Below are positions 1 to 8,079 of a stretch of 64,000 nt of DNA, in pieces (position 1 is the stretch's first letter; the number at the start of each line of letters is the position of its first letter). The DNA is taken from the NCBI GenBank assembly GCA_964471865.1, contig CAYYHU010000002.1, forward strand, positions 112,992 through 176,991, read 5' to 3'. The notes below the pieces were generated by a model, which had not been told where the DNA came from, did no database searches, and was given only the letters and a program-made list of their open reading frames with translations. The position numbers and the translations under genes were made by a program. Origin of the DNA: CAYMUC01 sp964471865. GTDB taxonomy: Bacteria > Actinomycetota > Acidimicrobiia > Acidimicrobiales > Ilumatobacteraceae.

Positions 1-383
1 TTGGTGTCTTGGAGCTGCATCCGGCGCAACAACGCCCGAATTCGAGCCGCGAGTTCCTTGGGGACCACCGGCTTTCGCACATAGTCGTCGGCTCCCGCTT
101 CGAGCCCCGCCACCATGTCGTAGGTATCGGCCTGCGCGGTCACCACGATGATCGGAACGATGCTGTTCGCGCGAATCGTTCGACAGACCTCGAAACCGCT
201 CAGGTCGGGCAGACGCAGATCGAGCAGGACCAGATCGGGTTCCTGAGCCGCGAAACGCTCGAGCCCCGAGCGGCCGTCCGCGGCCTCATCCACCTCGTAT
301 CCCTCGTCCTCGAGCGCGAGGCGCAAGGCCAGGCGGATCTGATCGTCGTCTTCGATGAACAGCAACCGGTGCACTGGCCCCAT
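1..383 (-). CDS. Response regulator, OmpR/MtrA-like (3' end outside window)
   Basis: The gene runs off the left edge, so only the N-terminal 127 residues are visible and they form a complete receiver domain. The acidic triad is at D12-D14, the phosphoacceptor is D55 in the motif LLDLRLPD, the conserved Thr is T82 and the signalling Lys is K104 in RKP. The motif GLEAGADDY and the following LLRR linker are typical of OmpR-family regulators and resemble MtrA. A winged-helix output domain is expected beyond the edge but not seen. It is divergent from an MtrB-like kinase and an LpqB-like lipoprotein, so it is their likely partner, although MtrA is usually encoded on the same strand as MtrB. The ATG start is preceded by about 20 nt with no clear ribosome site; a GTG three codons downstream is an alternative. 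Confidence 0.85.
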   Translation of the reverse strand, partial: MGPVHRLLFIEDDDQIRLALRLALEDEGYEVDEAADGRSGLERFAAQEPDLVLLDLRLPDLSGFEVCRTIRANSIVPIIVVTAQADTYDMVAGLEAGADDYVRKPVVPKELAARIRALLRRMQLQDT

Positions 384-650
384 TGTGGCGGGCCGAAGCC
401 GATTGTTACAGAACGCGCACAAAGTCATCGCGGGAGTGTCACGGTCACCGACGACAGTGGTGTCTGTTCACGCTGCTCAGGTGGGGCGCCTTCCTCCCCC
501 TGGCGTCCCACCGGCAGCGGCGTGATGGGCCCCAGTTCGACGGCCCTTACGCACCTTCGACGCCGATTCGGCACGGATCCAACTCGGCACCGACCCATTC
601 GACGACACCGACCTGCCAGCGGGGATTCGGTGCGACTCTTGGAGCGAGCG

Positions 651-1004
651 ATGACCCGTATCGACGTGAACACCACTTTCGAACCCGAGCCCGTCACCTG
701 GGTCCGTGTCGACGGTCCCTTGGCCAATCCGGCCGATCTCGCTCTCGTCGAAGACACCGTGGGTCTCTTGCCACTGTCGTCCACGATCGTGATCGATCTG
801 GATGCGACCACATCATTCACCGCCACCGCCGCCCAAGGTCTGGGGGCCTTGGCACAACAGGTCTGTGACCATCACGGACAACTCGTGATCTTGGCTGGGG
901 ATCTCAGCCATCGAACCGAGTTGGTCCTCGCCGAGGTCGACAACCGGGCCACCTTGCTCCATACCGCCGTTCAGGTCGAACAACTCCTCGGTCGAGCCGC
1001 CTGA
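651..1004 (+). CDS. STAS-domain-like protein (anti-sigma antagonist type)
   Basis: This is a 117-residue single-domain protein. The pattern IVIDLDATTSFTATAAQGL followed by a helix, a strand LVILAG and a C-terminal helix fits the STAS fold of SpoIIAA-type anti-sigma factor antagonists. The usual phosphorylatable Ser after an Asp in the central loop is not clearly conserved; Thr and Ser residues around positions 48-54 could fill that role. The ATG has a GGAG ribosome site 7 nt upstream, which decides the start. It sits between the divergent response regulator and the histidine kinase and could join the same signalling circuit. The family call rests on pattern alone and is moderate. Confidence 0.55.
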   Translation: MTRIDVNTTFEPEPVTWVRVDGPLANPADLALVEDTVGLLPLSSTIVIDLDATTSFTATAAQGLGALAQQVCDHHGQLVILAGDLSHRTELVLAEVDNRATLLHTAVQVEQLLGRAA

Positions 1005-1099
1005 GCCGCTCGTCCCCGGCGATCGAGTCTCACCCGGTGACGGGGTCTACGCCAACGGGCACCCTGTCGCCACCCTCAGGGATCGGGCATGCTGGTGTC

Positions 1100-2479
1100 A
1101 TGGCATCACGTGGAGGCTGGCGGTTCGGGCTACGCCTGCGCGTGACGCTGCTGTTCGCCCTCACGACGTTGCTCGCGACTTTGGTGCTCGCCGTGGTCAG
1201 CTACTCGACCGCTCGTTCCTACCTCCTCGATCAGCGCGACACCGTGGCGCGGCGCCAAGCGTTCAACAACGCTCAGTTGGTCCGCACCATTTTGCGGTCG
1301 AGCCGATCCGAGGCCGGCGACCTGATCGCATCGGTGAGAACCGAAGGATCAGGATTCGCGGTGTTGCATCTCGGACCCGAGAACCTCTACTACCCCCAGG
1401 ATCTCCGCTTCACCCAGGATGCCCTGCCGGCATCGTTACGCACCCAGGTCCTCGACGGCTCGACGGGAACCCAACGTTTCACCATCGATGGTGAGCCCTA
1501 CCTCGCAGTCGGCGTCTCCATCGCCGAACTCGACGTCCACTACTTCGAAGCCTTCTCTCTCGACAACGTTTCCCGCACCCTGCGAGTACTCACGACCGCC
1601 ATCGCGATCGGGGGAACCGCCACGGTCGCATTCGCTGCAGCGCTCGGATGGTGGACCAGTCGGGGCCTGCTGCGCCCGATCAGTCGAGTCGCGGACGCGG
1701 CTGGTGAAATCGCTGGCGGCAGCCTGGGCGCCCGGCTCACCTCCGAGGATGACCCCGATCTCGCCCGACTGGCACAGTCCTTCAACGAGATGGCCGATAC
1801 GGTCCAGACACGGCTCGAACGTGAAGCCCGGTTCGCATCCGATGTCAGCCATGAGTTGCGCTCACCGATCACGGCTCTCACCGCGGCGGTGGAAGTCCTC
1901 GATTCGCGGCGCTCAGACCTTCCGGAACGAACGCGACAAGCCCTCGACGTGGTCTCGAATCAGGTCCGACGCTTCGATCGGTTGGTGCTCGACTTGTTGG
2001 AGTTGTCCCGTTTGGATCTCGGAGCTGCCGATCTCCATCTCGAATCCCTCGTGCTGCCCGATGTCGCGGCCTTGATCGCTCGTCACAACGGTTTCGCCGA
2101 GGTACGCATCGAACACGGCCCTGGTGGAACCGCCCCGGTCATGGTCGACAAACGGCGACTCGAACGCATCGTGGTGAACCTGTTGCAGAACGCCGAGGAA
2201 CATGCCGGTGGCGCGACCCGTTTGCGGGTCGAACCCTCACGCCAGTCGATGTTGTTGATGGTGGACGATGCCGGACCCGGAGTGTCGGCCAGCGACAAAG
2301 AACGAATCTTCGAACGTTTCGCCCGAGGCACCGCCGCACGCCACCGCGTCGGCAGTGGGTTGGGTCTGGCTCTCGTCGCTGAACACGCCCGGGCCCACGG
2401 CGGATCCGCGTGGGTCGAAGACGTTCCCGGCGGCGGAACCCGATTCGTGGTCTCCTTCCCTCTCGAGGGTCGCCGATGA
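1100..2479 (+). CDS. Sensor histidine kinase, MtrB-like
   Basis: This membrane sensor kinase has 459 residues. A first membrane segment (about 15-35) and a second (about 163-186) bracket an extracellular sensor region of roughly 125 residues. A HAMP linker follows (GLLRPISRVADAAGEIAGG), then the HisKA H-box SHELRSPITAL with phospho-acceptor H251, and a HATPase domain with the N-box NLLQNAEEHA, the G1 motif DDAGPGVS and the G2 motif GSGLGLAL. The stop overlaps the start of the next gene, a GerMN lipoprotein, by ATGA. This copies the mtrB-lpqB pairing of actinobacteria, where the kinase governs cell-wall and division functions. The ATG was chosen because it directly precedes a short basic N-terminus; a start 63 nt upstream is possible but adds non-conserved residues. 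Confidence 0.9.
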   Translation: MASRGGWRFGLRLRVTLLFALTTLLATLVLAVVSYSTARSYLLDQRDTVARRQAFNNAQLVRTILRSSRSEAGDLIASVRTEGSGFAVLHLGPENLYYPQDLRFTQDALPASLRTQVLDGSTGTQRFTIDGEPYLAVGVSIAELDVHYFEAFSLDNVSRTLRVLTTAIAIGGTATVAFAAALGWWTSRGLLRPISRVADAAGEIAGGSLGARLTSEDDPDLARLAQSFNEMADTVQTRLEREARFASDVSHELRSPITALTAAVEVLDSRRSDLPERTRQALDVVSNQVRRFDRLVLDLLELSRLDLGAADLHLESLVLPDVAALIARHNGFAEVRIEHGPGGTAPVMVDKRRLERIVVNLLQNAEEHAGGATRLRVEPSRQSMLLMVDDAGPGVSASDKERIFERFARGTAARHRVGSGLGLALVAEHARAHGGSAWVEDVPGGGTRFVVSFPLEGRR

Positions 2480-3168
2480 CACCTCCATTCACGCCCCAGC
2501 TCACATCTCGACGACGTCTCACCGGTTTCGCCGTCGCTGCGATCGTCGCCCTGGGAGCCTGCGGGGTTCCGAGCGAAGGGGACTTTCTCGTCATCGATGA
2601 CGGCGAGATCCCCTACGGCCTCGCTGAGACCACCACCACTCGGCCACCTACGACGACCTCGACCACGACCACACCACCCTCGACGACGATGCCTCCGGTG
2701 ACCACCACGGTGCCCGAGACCACCACGACTCTGGCGGTGGAAACCGTCGAGTTGTATTTCCTCACGGGTCTTCAACTCGTGCCGATCCAACGCAGCCTCG
2801 CGAGTCCAGCGACGCCATCACAGGTCCTCGCCGCCCTGATCGAAGGACCCCCGACGGGTGAGTCGGGCGTCGGTCTGCGTAGCGCCCTTCCCGCTGACGA
2901 GGATCTCGCTGTGAGCGTGGACCGAGGGCTCGCGATGGTGGATCTCCCCGAGGGCTACCTCACGGGAATCGCTCCGAGTGAACAACGCCGGGCGGTGGCC
3001 CAGATCGTGTTGACGATCTCGGTGCTTCCCCGAGCCAGCTTGGTCGTGTTCACCGAAGGTGGCGAGGAGATCGCTGTTCCCCGAGGCGGTGGCGATCTCA
3101 GCGATGTCGGCGAAGCGGTGACCTTCGAGGACTACCAGAACTTGTTGTCAGCGACCCGAACCGGTTGA
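2476..3168 (+). CDS. GerMN-domain lipoprotein, LpqB-like
   Basis: This is a 230-residue exported lipoprotein. A basic N-terminus and hydrophobic segment lead to the lipobox LGAC, with the lipidated Cys at residue 29. Residues 52-88 form a Thr/Pro-rich linker, probably spanning the wall. The rest (about 93-225) has the GerMN (spore germination/LpqB) pattern: VELYFLTG, a motif for several short strands (VLAALIEGPP), and AQIVLTI. It lacks the C-terminal beta-propeller of mycobacterial LpqB, so it is a short version. It overlaps the kinase gene by 4 bases and is therefore co-translated; in related actinobacteria LpqB-type lipoproteins modulate the MtrB sensor. It converges on era with only 6 bp between the stops. 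Confidence 0.8.
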   Translation: MTPPFTPQLTSRRRLTGFAVAAIVALGACGVPSEGDFLVIDDGEIPYGLAETTTTRPPTTTSTTTTPPSTTMPPVTTTVPETTTTLAVETVELYFLTGLQLVPIQRSLASPATPSQVLAALIEGPPTGESGVGLRSALPADEDLAVSVDRGLAMVDLPEGYLTGIAPSEQRRAVAQIVLTISVLPRASLVVFTEGGEEIAVPRGGGDLSDVGEAVTFEDYQNLLSATRTG

Positions 3169-3174
3169 GTCCTC

Positions 3175-4014
3175 TCAGTAACCGAGACGTTCGACGCGAT
3201 CGGCTCGGTGCTGCCAGTTGCGATCCACCGTGACGTGCAACTCGAGAAAGGCTCCGGGGGGAAGTTGCGCTCGAACCGCCGTGCCGACCTGTTTGAGAAG
3301 TTCGCCACCTCGTCCGATGACCATGCCTTTTTGGCTGGGTCGCTCGACGACGATCTCGCAGCGCACCCGAGGCCATTCCCATTCCGTCACCCGGGTCGCG
3401 ATCGAATAGGGCAGTTCTTGACGGGTCAGAGCCAGCAATTGTTCGCGTACGAGTTCCGCCACTCGGGTTTCCTCGGGCAGATCGCTGATCTGATCCTCAG
3501 GGAAGAAGGCCGGTCCCTCCTCACAGCGATCCACGAGATGGGCCACCAACGCTCCCAGGCCCTCTCCGGTCTTCGCCGACACCGGAAAATAGGACTCGGC
3601 TCCCAGAGAGGACGCCGCATTGAGACGCTCGAGTAAGACCTCGGGTTTGACCCGGTCGATCTTGTTGACGATGACAATCGCTGTTGCGATGTCGAGACGG
3701 GCCGCCACCCAGCGGTCGCCGCCTCCGAGCACCTTGGTCGCATCGAGCACCAAACAGGTCACGTCCACGTCTGAGGTGGCGTCGAGAGCGGTGGCGTTGA
3801 CCCGTTCACCCAGCGCTGTCACCGGCTTGTGCAGTCCGGGAGTGTCCACGAACACCAGCTGCGCGTCCGGACGGTTCACGACGCCGCGGATCCGGGTGCG
3901 CGTGGTCTGGGGTTTATCCGACACGATCGACACCTTCTCCCCACACAAGGCGTTGAGCAGCGTGGACTTGCCGACGTTGGGACGTCCCACGAGAGAGATG
4001 AAGCCGGACTTCAT
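3175..4014 (-). CDS. era: GTPase Era
   Basis: Era is a Ras-like GTPase that binds 16S rRNA and assists 30S subunit assembly. The 279-residue product has G1 GRPNVGKST (residues 10-18), the switch region TTRTRIRG, G3 DTPG, G4 NKID and G5 SAK. A C-terminal KH domain carries the GXXG loop in VIGRGGELLKQ. The chosen ATG gives the usual short lead-in to G1. It is preceded by TACCGT 9 nt upstream and no Shine-Dalgarno, consistent with a leaderless transcript. In many bacteria era follows phoH-ybeY-corC, but here those genes lie about 16 kb away. Confidence 0.96.
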   Translation of the reverse strand: MKSGFISLVGRPNVGKSTLLNALCGEKVSIVSDKPQTTRTRIRGVVNRPDAQLVFVDTPGLHKPVTALGERVNATALDATSDVDVTCLVLDATKVLGGGDRWVAARLDIATAIVIVNKIDRVKPEVLLERLNAASSLGAESYFPVSAKTGEGLGALVAHLVDRCEEGPAFFPEDQISDLPEETRVAELVREQLLALTRQELPYSIATRVTEWEWPRVRCEIVVERPSQKGMVIGRGGELLKQVGTAVRAQLPPGAFLELHVTVDRNWQHRADRVERLGY

Positions 4015-4023
4015 GTGCTGCTC

Positions 4024-4029
4024 ACGGTA
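4024..4029 (-). promoter_or_regulatory. Putative -10 element of era (leaderless)
   Basis: The hexamer TACCGT (form TANNNT) lies 9 nt before the era start codon with no Shine-Dalgarno between. The spacing would place the transcription start at or next to the ATG. No convincing -35 is seen. Confidence 0.5.
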
Positions 4030-4093
4030 GCGGTCGAGAACCAGATCTCGCCCTGTTCGGGACGCGAGCCCTCGGCCTGCGAGACTGGGTCTC

Positions 4094-4534
4094 ATGGCGT
4101 CCCGCTTCGCTCTGGACTACAAGAAATGGTTCGACCGACTTCAGCCCCAGACCCTCCAGATAGCGACCTGGCTCTTGTATCTCAACGCCTTCTTCGCGCT
4201 CGTGGACTGGCTGGGCAACTCCCCCACCACCTGGATCGGTTTCGCCCGGTACCGCGACGGGACCTTGGGAACGCTGCTCGGCCTCGCCATCGTGGTGGCC
4301 TATGCCGCTGGCGGCTTCTTGATGGCCAACGACCGCCGTCTGGGTTGGCGCCTCGCGGTGGTGGCCGCGTTCTCACCCTTCTTGTTGCGTTTCTGGGTGC
4401 TGCGCGACGTGATGACCTCGACCTGGGACAAGCTCACCGGCGGCCGAGTCATCAGTGTGATCTTCGACGTCGCCCTCTGTGCGTTGTTGTTGCATCCCAC
4501 GAGCCGCGAACATCAACGGGTGTGGTACCGCTGA
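4094..4534 (+). CDS. Small integral membrane protein, unknown function
   Basis: I do not recognise the family. The 146-residue protein has about four hydrophobic segments: residues 22-40, 58-77, 84-103 and 118-134. Short basic and acidic stretches separate them, and it has no signal peptide or catalytic motif. The cytoplasmic tail ends in a basic-aromatic sequence. It is divergent from era across 79 bp and 24 nt upstream of a MaoC-type gene on the same strand. No Shine-Dalgarno precedes the ATG, and the bases just before it form a small inverted repeat (GAGAC/GTCTC). Codon use looks like its neighbours, so it is probably a real gene. Confidence 0.7.
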   Translation: MASRFALDYKKWFDRLQPQTLQIATWLLYLNAFFALVDWLGNSPTTWIGFARYRDGTLGTLLGLAIVVAYAAGGFLMANDRRLGWRLAVVAAFSPFLLRFWVLRDVMTSTWDKLTGGRVISVIFDVALCALLLHPTSREHQRVWYR

Positions 4535-4558
4535 AGCCAGCGTGGAAGGATCAGGGCC

Positions 4559-5017
4559 ATGACTGCACGTATCGTCAACGGACCCGATGAACTCAAAGCC
4601 CTCGTGGGCGAGCACCTGGGATACAGCCCCTACATGGAGATCACCCAGGACCGGGTCAACCAGTTCGCGGAGGCCACCGGCGACCACCAGTGGATCCATG
4701 TCGATGTGGAGCGCGCCAAGTCCGGGCCGTTCGGAGCGCCCATCGCTCACGGCTATCTGACGTTGTCGCTCGGACCGGTGTTGTATCCCCAGGTCGTCCA
4801 GATCCACGGCTTCCAGATGGGTGTCAACTACGGGGCCAACAAGGTCCGCTTCCCCTCGCCGGTTCCGGTTGGATCCAACCTGCGCCTCGGTGTGAAGTTG
4901 CTCGGCGTGGAGGACATCGCCGGTGGGATCCAGTCCACGATGGAGTTCACCTTCGAAGTCGAAGGCGCCTCGAAGCCTTCCTGCGTGGCCGAGATCATCT
5001 TCCGCATGTATCTCTGA
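4559..5017 (+). CDS. MaoC-family hydratase (hot-dog fold)
   Basis: This is a single hot-dog domain of 152 residues related to R-specific enoyl-CoA hydratases. The hydratase signature GDHQWIHVD (D42 and H47 as the likely catalytic pair) is followed by AKSGPFGAPIAHGYLTLSL, the typical substrate-helix region. The family adds water across 2-enoyl-CoA thioesters; the actual substrate cannot be read from sequence. AAGGA upstream of the ATG is a good ribosome site and fixes the start. Acyl-CoA synthetase and acyl-CoA dehydrogenase genes within 4 kb suggest lipid or sterol-type catabolism, though they are not in the same operon. Confidence 0.9.
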   Translation: MTARIVNGPDELKALVGEHLGYSPYMEITQDRVNQFAEATGDHQWIHVDVERAKSGPFGAPIAHGYLTLSLGPVLYPQVVQIHGFQMGVNYGANKVRFPSPVPVGSNLRLGVKLLGVEDIAGGIQSTMEFTFEVEGASKPSCVAEIIFRMYL

Positions 5018-5319
5018 GCCCGACCCGCACCGAACTCGCTTCGGGGCATGCGAGTCACCATCGGCACCACATTCTTGAGGTGAGTTCCATCACCTGGTGG
5101 GTGCTCAGCCACCGCTTTCTGGCTCTGCCCGTTGCCGGATGACCGGTTCGATGTAGTGGGCAGTGAACGTCACGGTTCCGCCCACCCGGCGACCAGCTGA
5201 CGCTGCTCGCCGACACGGATGAGCTGGGGCGCCGGTGACCCATGAGCTGCTGCCTCGGGGTACTCGACGGCGGCACCGTCGAGCAGCCTCGGGCACGCCA
5301 ACCTCCCGGACAGGAAGGC
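5018..5319. other. Intergenic stretch without a recognisable gene
   Basis: About 300 bp lie between the convergent ends of the MaoC gene and an LLM oxidoreductase gene. Open frames here are short and unconvincing. The only structure noticed is a perfect 8-bp inverted repeat, CTCGACGG/CCGTCGAG with a 5-nt loop at 5263-5283. It could terminate the minus-strand gene, but no T-run follows. Confidence 0.5.
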
Positions 5320-6288
5320 CTAGGCGTGTCGGAACTCGTGAACGATGCGAGCGAACAGATCCAAGGTGGTGGTGTCGGGGTAGTCCGCACACCAGGGGAT
5401 GATCCCGCCACAGCCCAAATCGAGATACTGAGCGATTCTCTCCGCCACCTGTTCCGGAGTTCCGATCAGGTTGCCAGCCCGCCATGTCTCCTCGGATTCG
5501 GGCCTCAGGCTCAGTTTCCCCGCTGCGCGCACCTCGGCTTCGGTGGGTCGAATGAAGATCTCCGGAGACCAGGTCATGAGGATTTCATCGGGATCGCGGC
5601 CCTCAGCTCGACAATGCTCGATGAGCACGTCACGTTTGTGGGCCCATTCCTCGGGGGTTCCTCCGAAATTCGATCGGTCGCCGTGGCGGGCCACGACTCG
5701 CAGGGTCAACTGTTCTCCCCCACCACCGATCCAGATCGGCGGATGAGGCTGCTGAAGCGGTTTGGGCTCACAGTTCGCTCGATGGGTCCGGTAGTGGCGC
5801 CCCTCATAGGTGGTCTCGGGTTGAGTCCACATCGACTTGACGATCTCGACGGCCTCGCGCAGCATCCGGATTCGTTCCGACGGCTTGGGATAGTCGAAGC
5901 CATACGCACGATATTCGTTCTCGTACCATCCGGCGCCGATCCCCCACTCGAGACGACCACCTGAGATCACGTCGAGAGTGGCGGTGATCTTGGCGAGCAA
6001 GGCCGGGTTTCGGTAGCTGTTGCAGCCCACCATCTGCCCGAGGCGAATCGTCGACGTTCGCTGACTCACCGCCGCCAACGTCGTCCAGCATTCGAACACC
6101 GTCTCATGAGCGGGGCGGGGAACGTTGTGGAAGTGGTCATAGACCCAGATCGAGTCGAAGCCCAAGGCCTCGGCGCGGATCGCGATGTCGACGGCGCGCT
6201 GCCATTGCGCCTCGGCGCCCTCGATGCCAGCGAGTTCGGTCTTCCAGCCCTGGGGCATGAACACGCCGAATGTGGGGTCACTCACCAT
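5320..6288 (-). CDS. LLM-class F420-dependent oxidoreductase
   Basis: The 322-residue product is a TIM-barrel enzyme of the luciferase-like monooxygenase superfamily. Diagnostic stretches are FDSIWVYDH near the N-terminus, RTSTIRLGQMV, the substrate/cofactor loop GGRLEWGIGAGWYENEY, and PIWIGGGGEQLTLRVVARHGD. This subgroup in actinobacteria mostly uses coenzyme F420; flavin use cannot be excluded and the substrate is unknown. The ATG precedes MVSDPTFGVFMP. It has TAGCGT 8 nt upstream and no Shine-Dalgarno, which fits leaderless expression. It is divergent from the acyl-CoA synthetase gene across 128 bp. Confidence 0.88.
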   Translation of the reverse strand: MVSDPTFGVFMPQGWKTELAGIEGAEAQWQRAVDIAIRAEALGFDSIWVYDHFHNVPRPAHETVFECWTTLAAVSQRTSTIRLGQMVGCNSYRNPALLAKITATLDVISGGRLEWGIGAGWYENEYRAYGFDYPKPSERIRMLREAVEIVKSMWTQPETTYEGRHYRTHRANCEPKPLQQPHPPIWIGGGGEQLTLRVVARHGDRSNFGGTPEEWAHKRDVLIEHCRAEGRDPDEILMTWSPEIFIRPTEAEVRAAGKLSLRPESEETWRAGNLIGTPEQVAERIAQYLDLGCGGIIPWCADYPDTTTLDLFARIVHEFRHA

Positions 6289-6296
6289 CACCGAAC

Positions 6297-6302
6297 ACGC
6301 TA
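6297..6302 (-). promoter_or_regulatory. Putative -10 element of LLM oxidoreductase gene
   Basis: The hexamer TAGCGT lies 8 nt before the minus-strand ATG, with no ribosome site in between. It has the TANNNT form and spacing repeated at other starts in this window. Confidence 0.45.
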
Positions 6303-6401
6303 CTTCGCCTCGTTGGCGATGAACCCCTTGGTCTCGGGACCGGCGTCCAACCGTGACCACGGGCGTTCGAGCAGGGTTCGTGGTGACCTCGGTCACGGGT
6401 C

Positions 6402-6407
6402 TAGCGT
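6402..6407 (+). promoter_or_regulatory. Putative -10 element of acyl-CoA synthetase gene
   Basis: The hexamer TAGCGT lies 9 nt before the ATG. No Shine-Dalgarno is present, so a leaderless mRNA is likely. Confidence 0.45.
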
Positions 6408-6416
6408 CCCGCAGCG

Positions 6417-8060
6417 ATGCAGGTCCCCGTCGCCACTCTCCACGAGGCGATCGCTCGGTCCCGTCCCCATCAGGACTGCATCGTCGCTGGTGCCACTCGC
6501 CGAACATGGTCTGAGGTCACGGATCGCACTCGTCGACTCGCCAACACCTTGATCGACGCCGGACTGGGATGCCACACCGAACGAGACCGGCTCGAGAACT
6601 GGGAATCCGGACAGGATCATCTGGCGATCTATCTCCACAACGGACCCGAATATCTCGAAGCGATGCTGGCGGCGTTCAAGGCCCGAGTCGCCCCCTTCAA
6701 CGTCAACTACCGCTACGTCGCCGACGAGCTTCGCTATCTGCTCCGAGACGCCTCGGCACGCGCGGTGATGATCCACTCGGCCTTTGCTCCCTTACTCGCC
6801 GAGATCCGATCCGAGGTCCCCTCGCTCGCCGTCATCGTGCAGGTTCCCGACGCCAGCGGGAATCCGCTGCTCGACGGGGCGATCTGGTACGAGGATGCCG
6901 TCGCGTCGGGCTCACCGGAGCCGCCACCCGTGAACTGGTCCCCCGATGACCTGTACATCCTCTACACCGGCGGCACAACAGGCATGCCCAAAGGGGTGTT
7001 GTGGCGAAACGGCGACGCCGTGGTGGAGTGTTTCGGCGGTCGCCGCGATGTGACGTCGGTCGAGGACATGGTGAGTGCGGCCGCCGGCCAGCTACGCGCA
7101 CTCCCGGCGCCTCCGTTCATGCATGGCGCCGGTCAATGGATTGCCATGCGGACCTTTTTCGACGGCGGATGCGTGGTGATTCCGAATCGTCCCGAACGCC
7201 TCGATGCCGCCGATCTGTGGTCCACGGTGGAGCGTGAACAGGTCAATTTCTTGTTGATCGTGGGAGACGCCTTTGCTCGACCGTTACTGGATGAACTCGA
7301 TCGACATGACTACGACCTCAGCTCGCTGACCGTCATCTTGTCGGGAGGGGCCGCGTTGACCTCGGGTCGCAAAGCCGAGTTCCTCTCTCGACTTCCCACC
7401 GCCATGGTCGTGGACGGTTTGGGATCCTCAGAGGCCGGAGGTCAACTTTCGCAGGTGAGTACCGGAACGACGGCCACGACAGGAACCTTCCCCTTGACCG
7501 AATCGAACCATGTCCTGTCGGCCGATCTGACCCGGGTGCTCGCACCAGGCGACCCGGAACTGGGCTGGCTCGCGAAAAGTGGTCGTTTGGCACTGGGCTA
7601 TCTCGGCGATGCCGCCAAGACCGCTCGGACCTATCCGACGATCGGCTCGATGCGTTTCGCAGTGCCCGGAGATCGGGCCCGTCTGCTCGAAGGCGGCATC
7701 GTGGAACTTCATGGACGCGACTCGGCGACGATCAACTCGGGTGGTGAGAAGATCTTCGCCGAGGAGGTCGAAGCGGCTCTCAAAACCCACCCGGGTGTCG
7801 CGGATTGTGTCGTGGCGGCGCGCCCCCACGATCGCTTCGGTCATGAGGTCGTCGCCATCGTCGCGGTTCGCGCCGGTGTCACGGTGACCGATGAGGAACT
7901 CGTCGAGGCGGCTGGCGGCCATCTCGCTCGCTACAAACTGCCCCGGGCGATCATCCGCGTCGATGAGGTCCTGCGCTCACCGGCCGGAAAAGCCGACTAC
8001 CGCTGGGCTGGTCGGGTCGCGTGCGGAGACGTCGAGGCGGTAGCCCCCGAGGCCGTATAG
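6417..8060 (+). CDS. Acyl-CoA synthetase (FadD, ANL superfamily)
   Basis: The 547-residue adenylate-forming enzyme activates a carboxylic acid with ATP and CoA. The P-loop motif YTGGTTGMPKG lies near residue 180, an A4-like motif near PAPPFMHGAGQW, and the A5 region at GLGSSEAGG. The late motifs INSGGEKIFAEEVE and SPAGKADYRW (the C-terminal catalytic Lys) complete the set. The motif ILYTGGTTGMPKGVLWR recalls actinobacterial FadD19-type steroid side-chain synthetases, but the true substrate is not determined. A nearby acyl-CoA dehydrogenase (convergent, 19 bp apart) and LLM oxidoreductase fit a lipid or sterol catabolic role. Confidence 0.9.
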   Translation: MQVPVATLHEAIARSRPHQDCIVAGATRRTWSEVTDRTRRLANTLIDAGLGCHTERDRLENWESGQDHLAIYLHNGPEYLEAMLAAFKARVAPFNVNYRYVADELRYLLRDASARAVMIHSAFAPLLAEIRSEVPSLAVIVQVPDASGNPLLDGAIWYEDAVASGSPEPPPVNWSPDDLYILYTGGTTGMPKGVLWRNGDAVVECFGGRRDVTSVEDMVSAAAGQLRALPAPPFMHGAGQWIAMRTFFDGGCVVIPNRPERLDAADLWSTVEREQVNFLLIVGDAFARPLLDELDRHDYDLSSLTVILSGGAALTSGRKAEFLSRLPTAMVVDGLGSSEAGGQLSQVSTGTTATTGTFPLTESNHVLSADLTRVLAPGDPELGWLAKSGRLALGYLGDAAKTARTYPTIGSMRFAVPGDRARLLEGGIVELHGRDSATINSGGEKIFAEEVEAALKTHPGVADCVVAARPHDRFGHEVVAIVAVRAGVTVTDEELVEAAGGHLARYKLPRAIIRVDEVLRSPAGKADYRWAGRVACGDVEAVAPEAV

Positions 8061-8079
8061 ATCTGGGAGTTCTCGCGGG

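Noticed and set aside
9..650. Open frame ahead of the STAS gene on the plus strand
   Set aside because: It is antisense to the receiver-domain gene and then intergenic; only the part from 651 has a ribosome site and a domain pattern.
5263..5283. 8-bp inverted repeat as a terminator
   Set aside because: No T-run and a short stem; kept only as a note in the intergenic entry.
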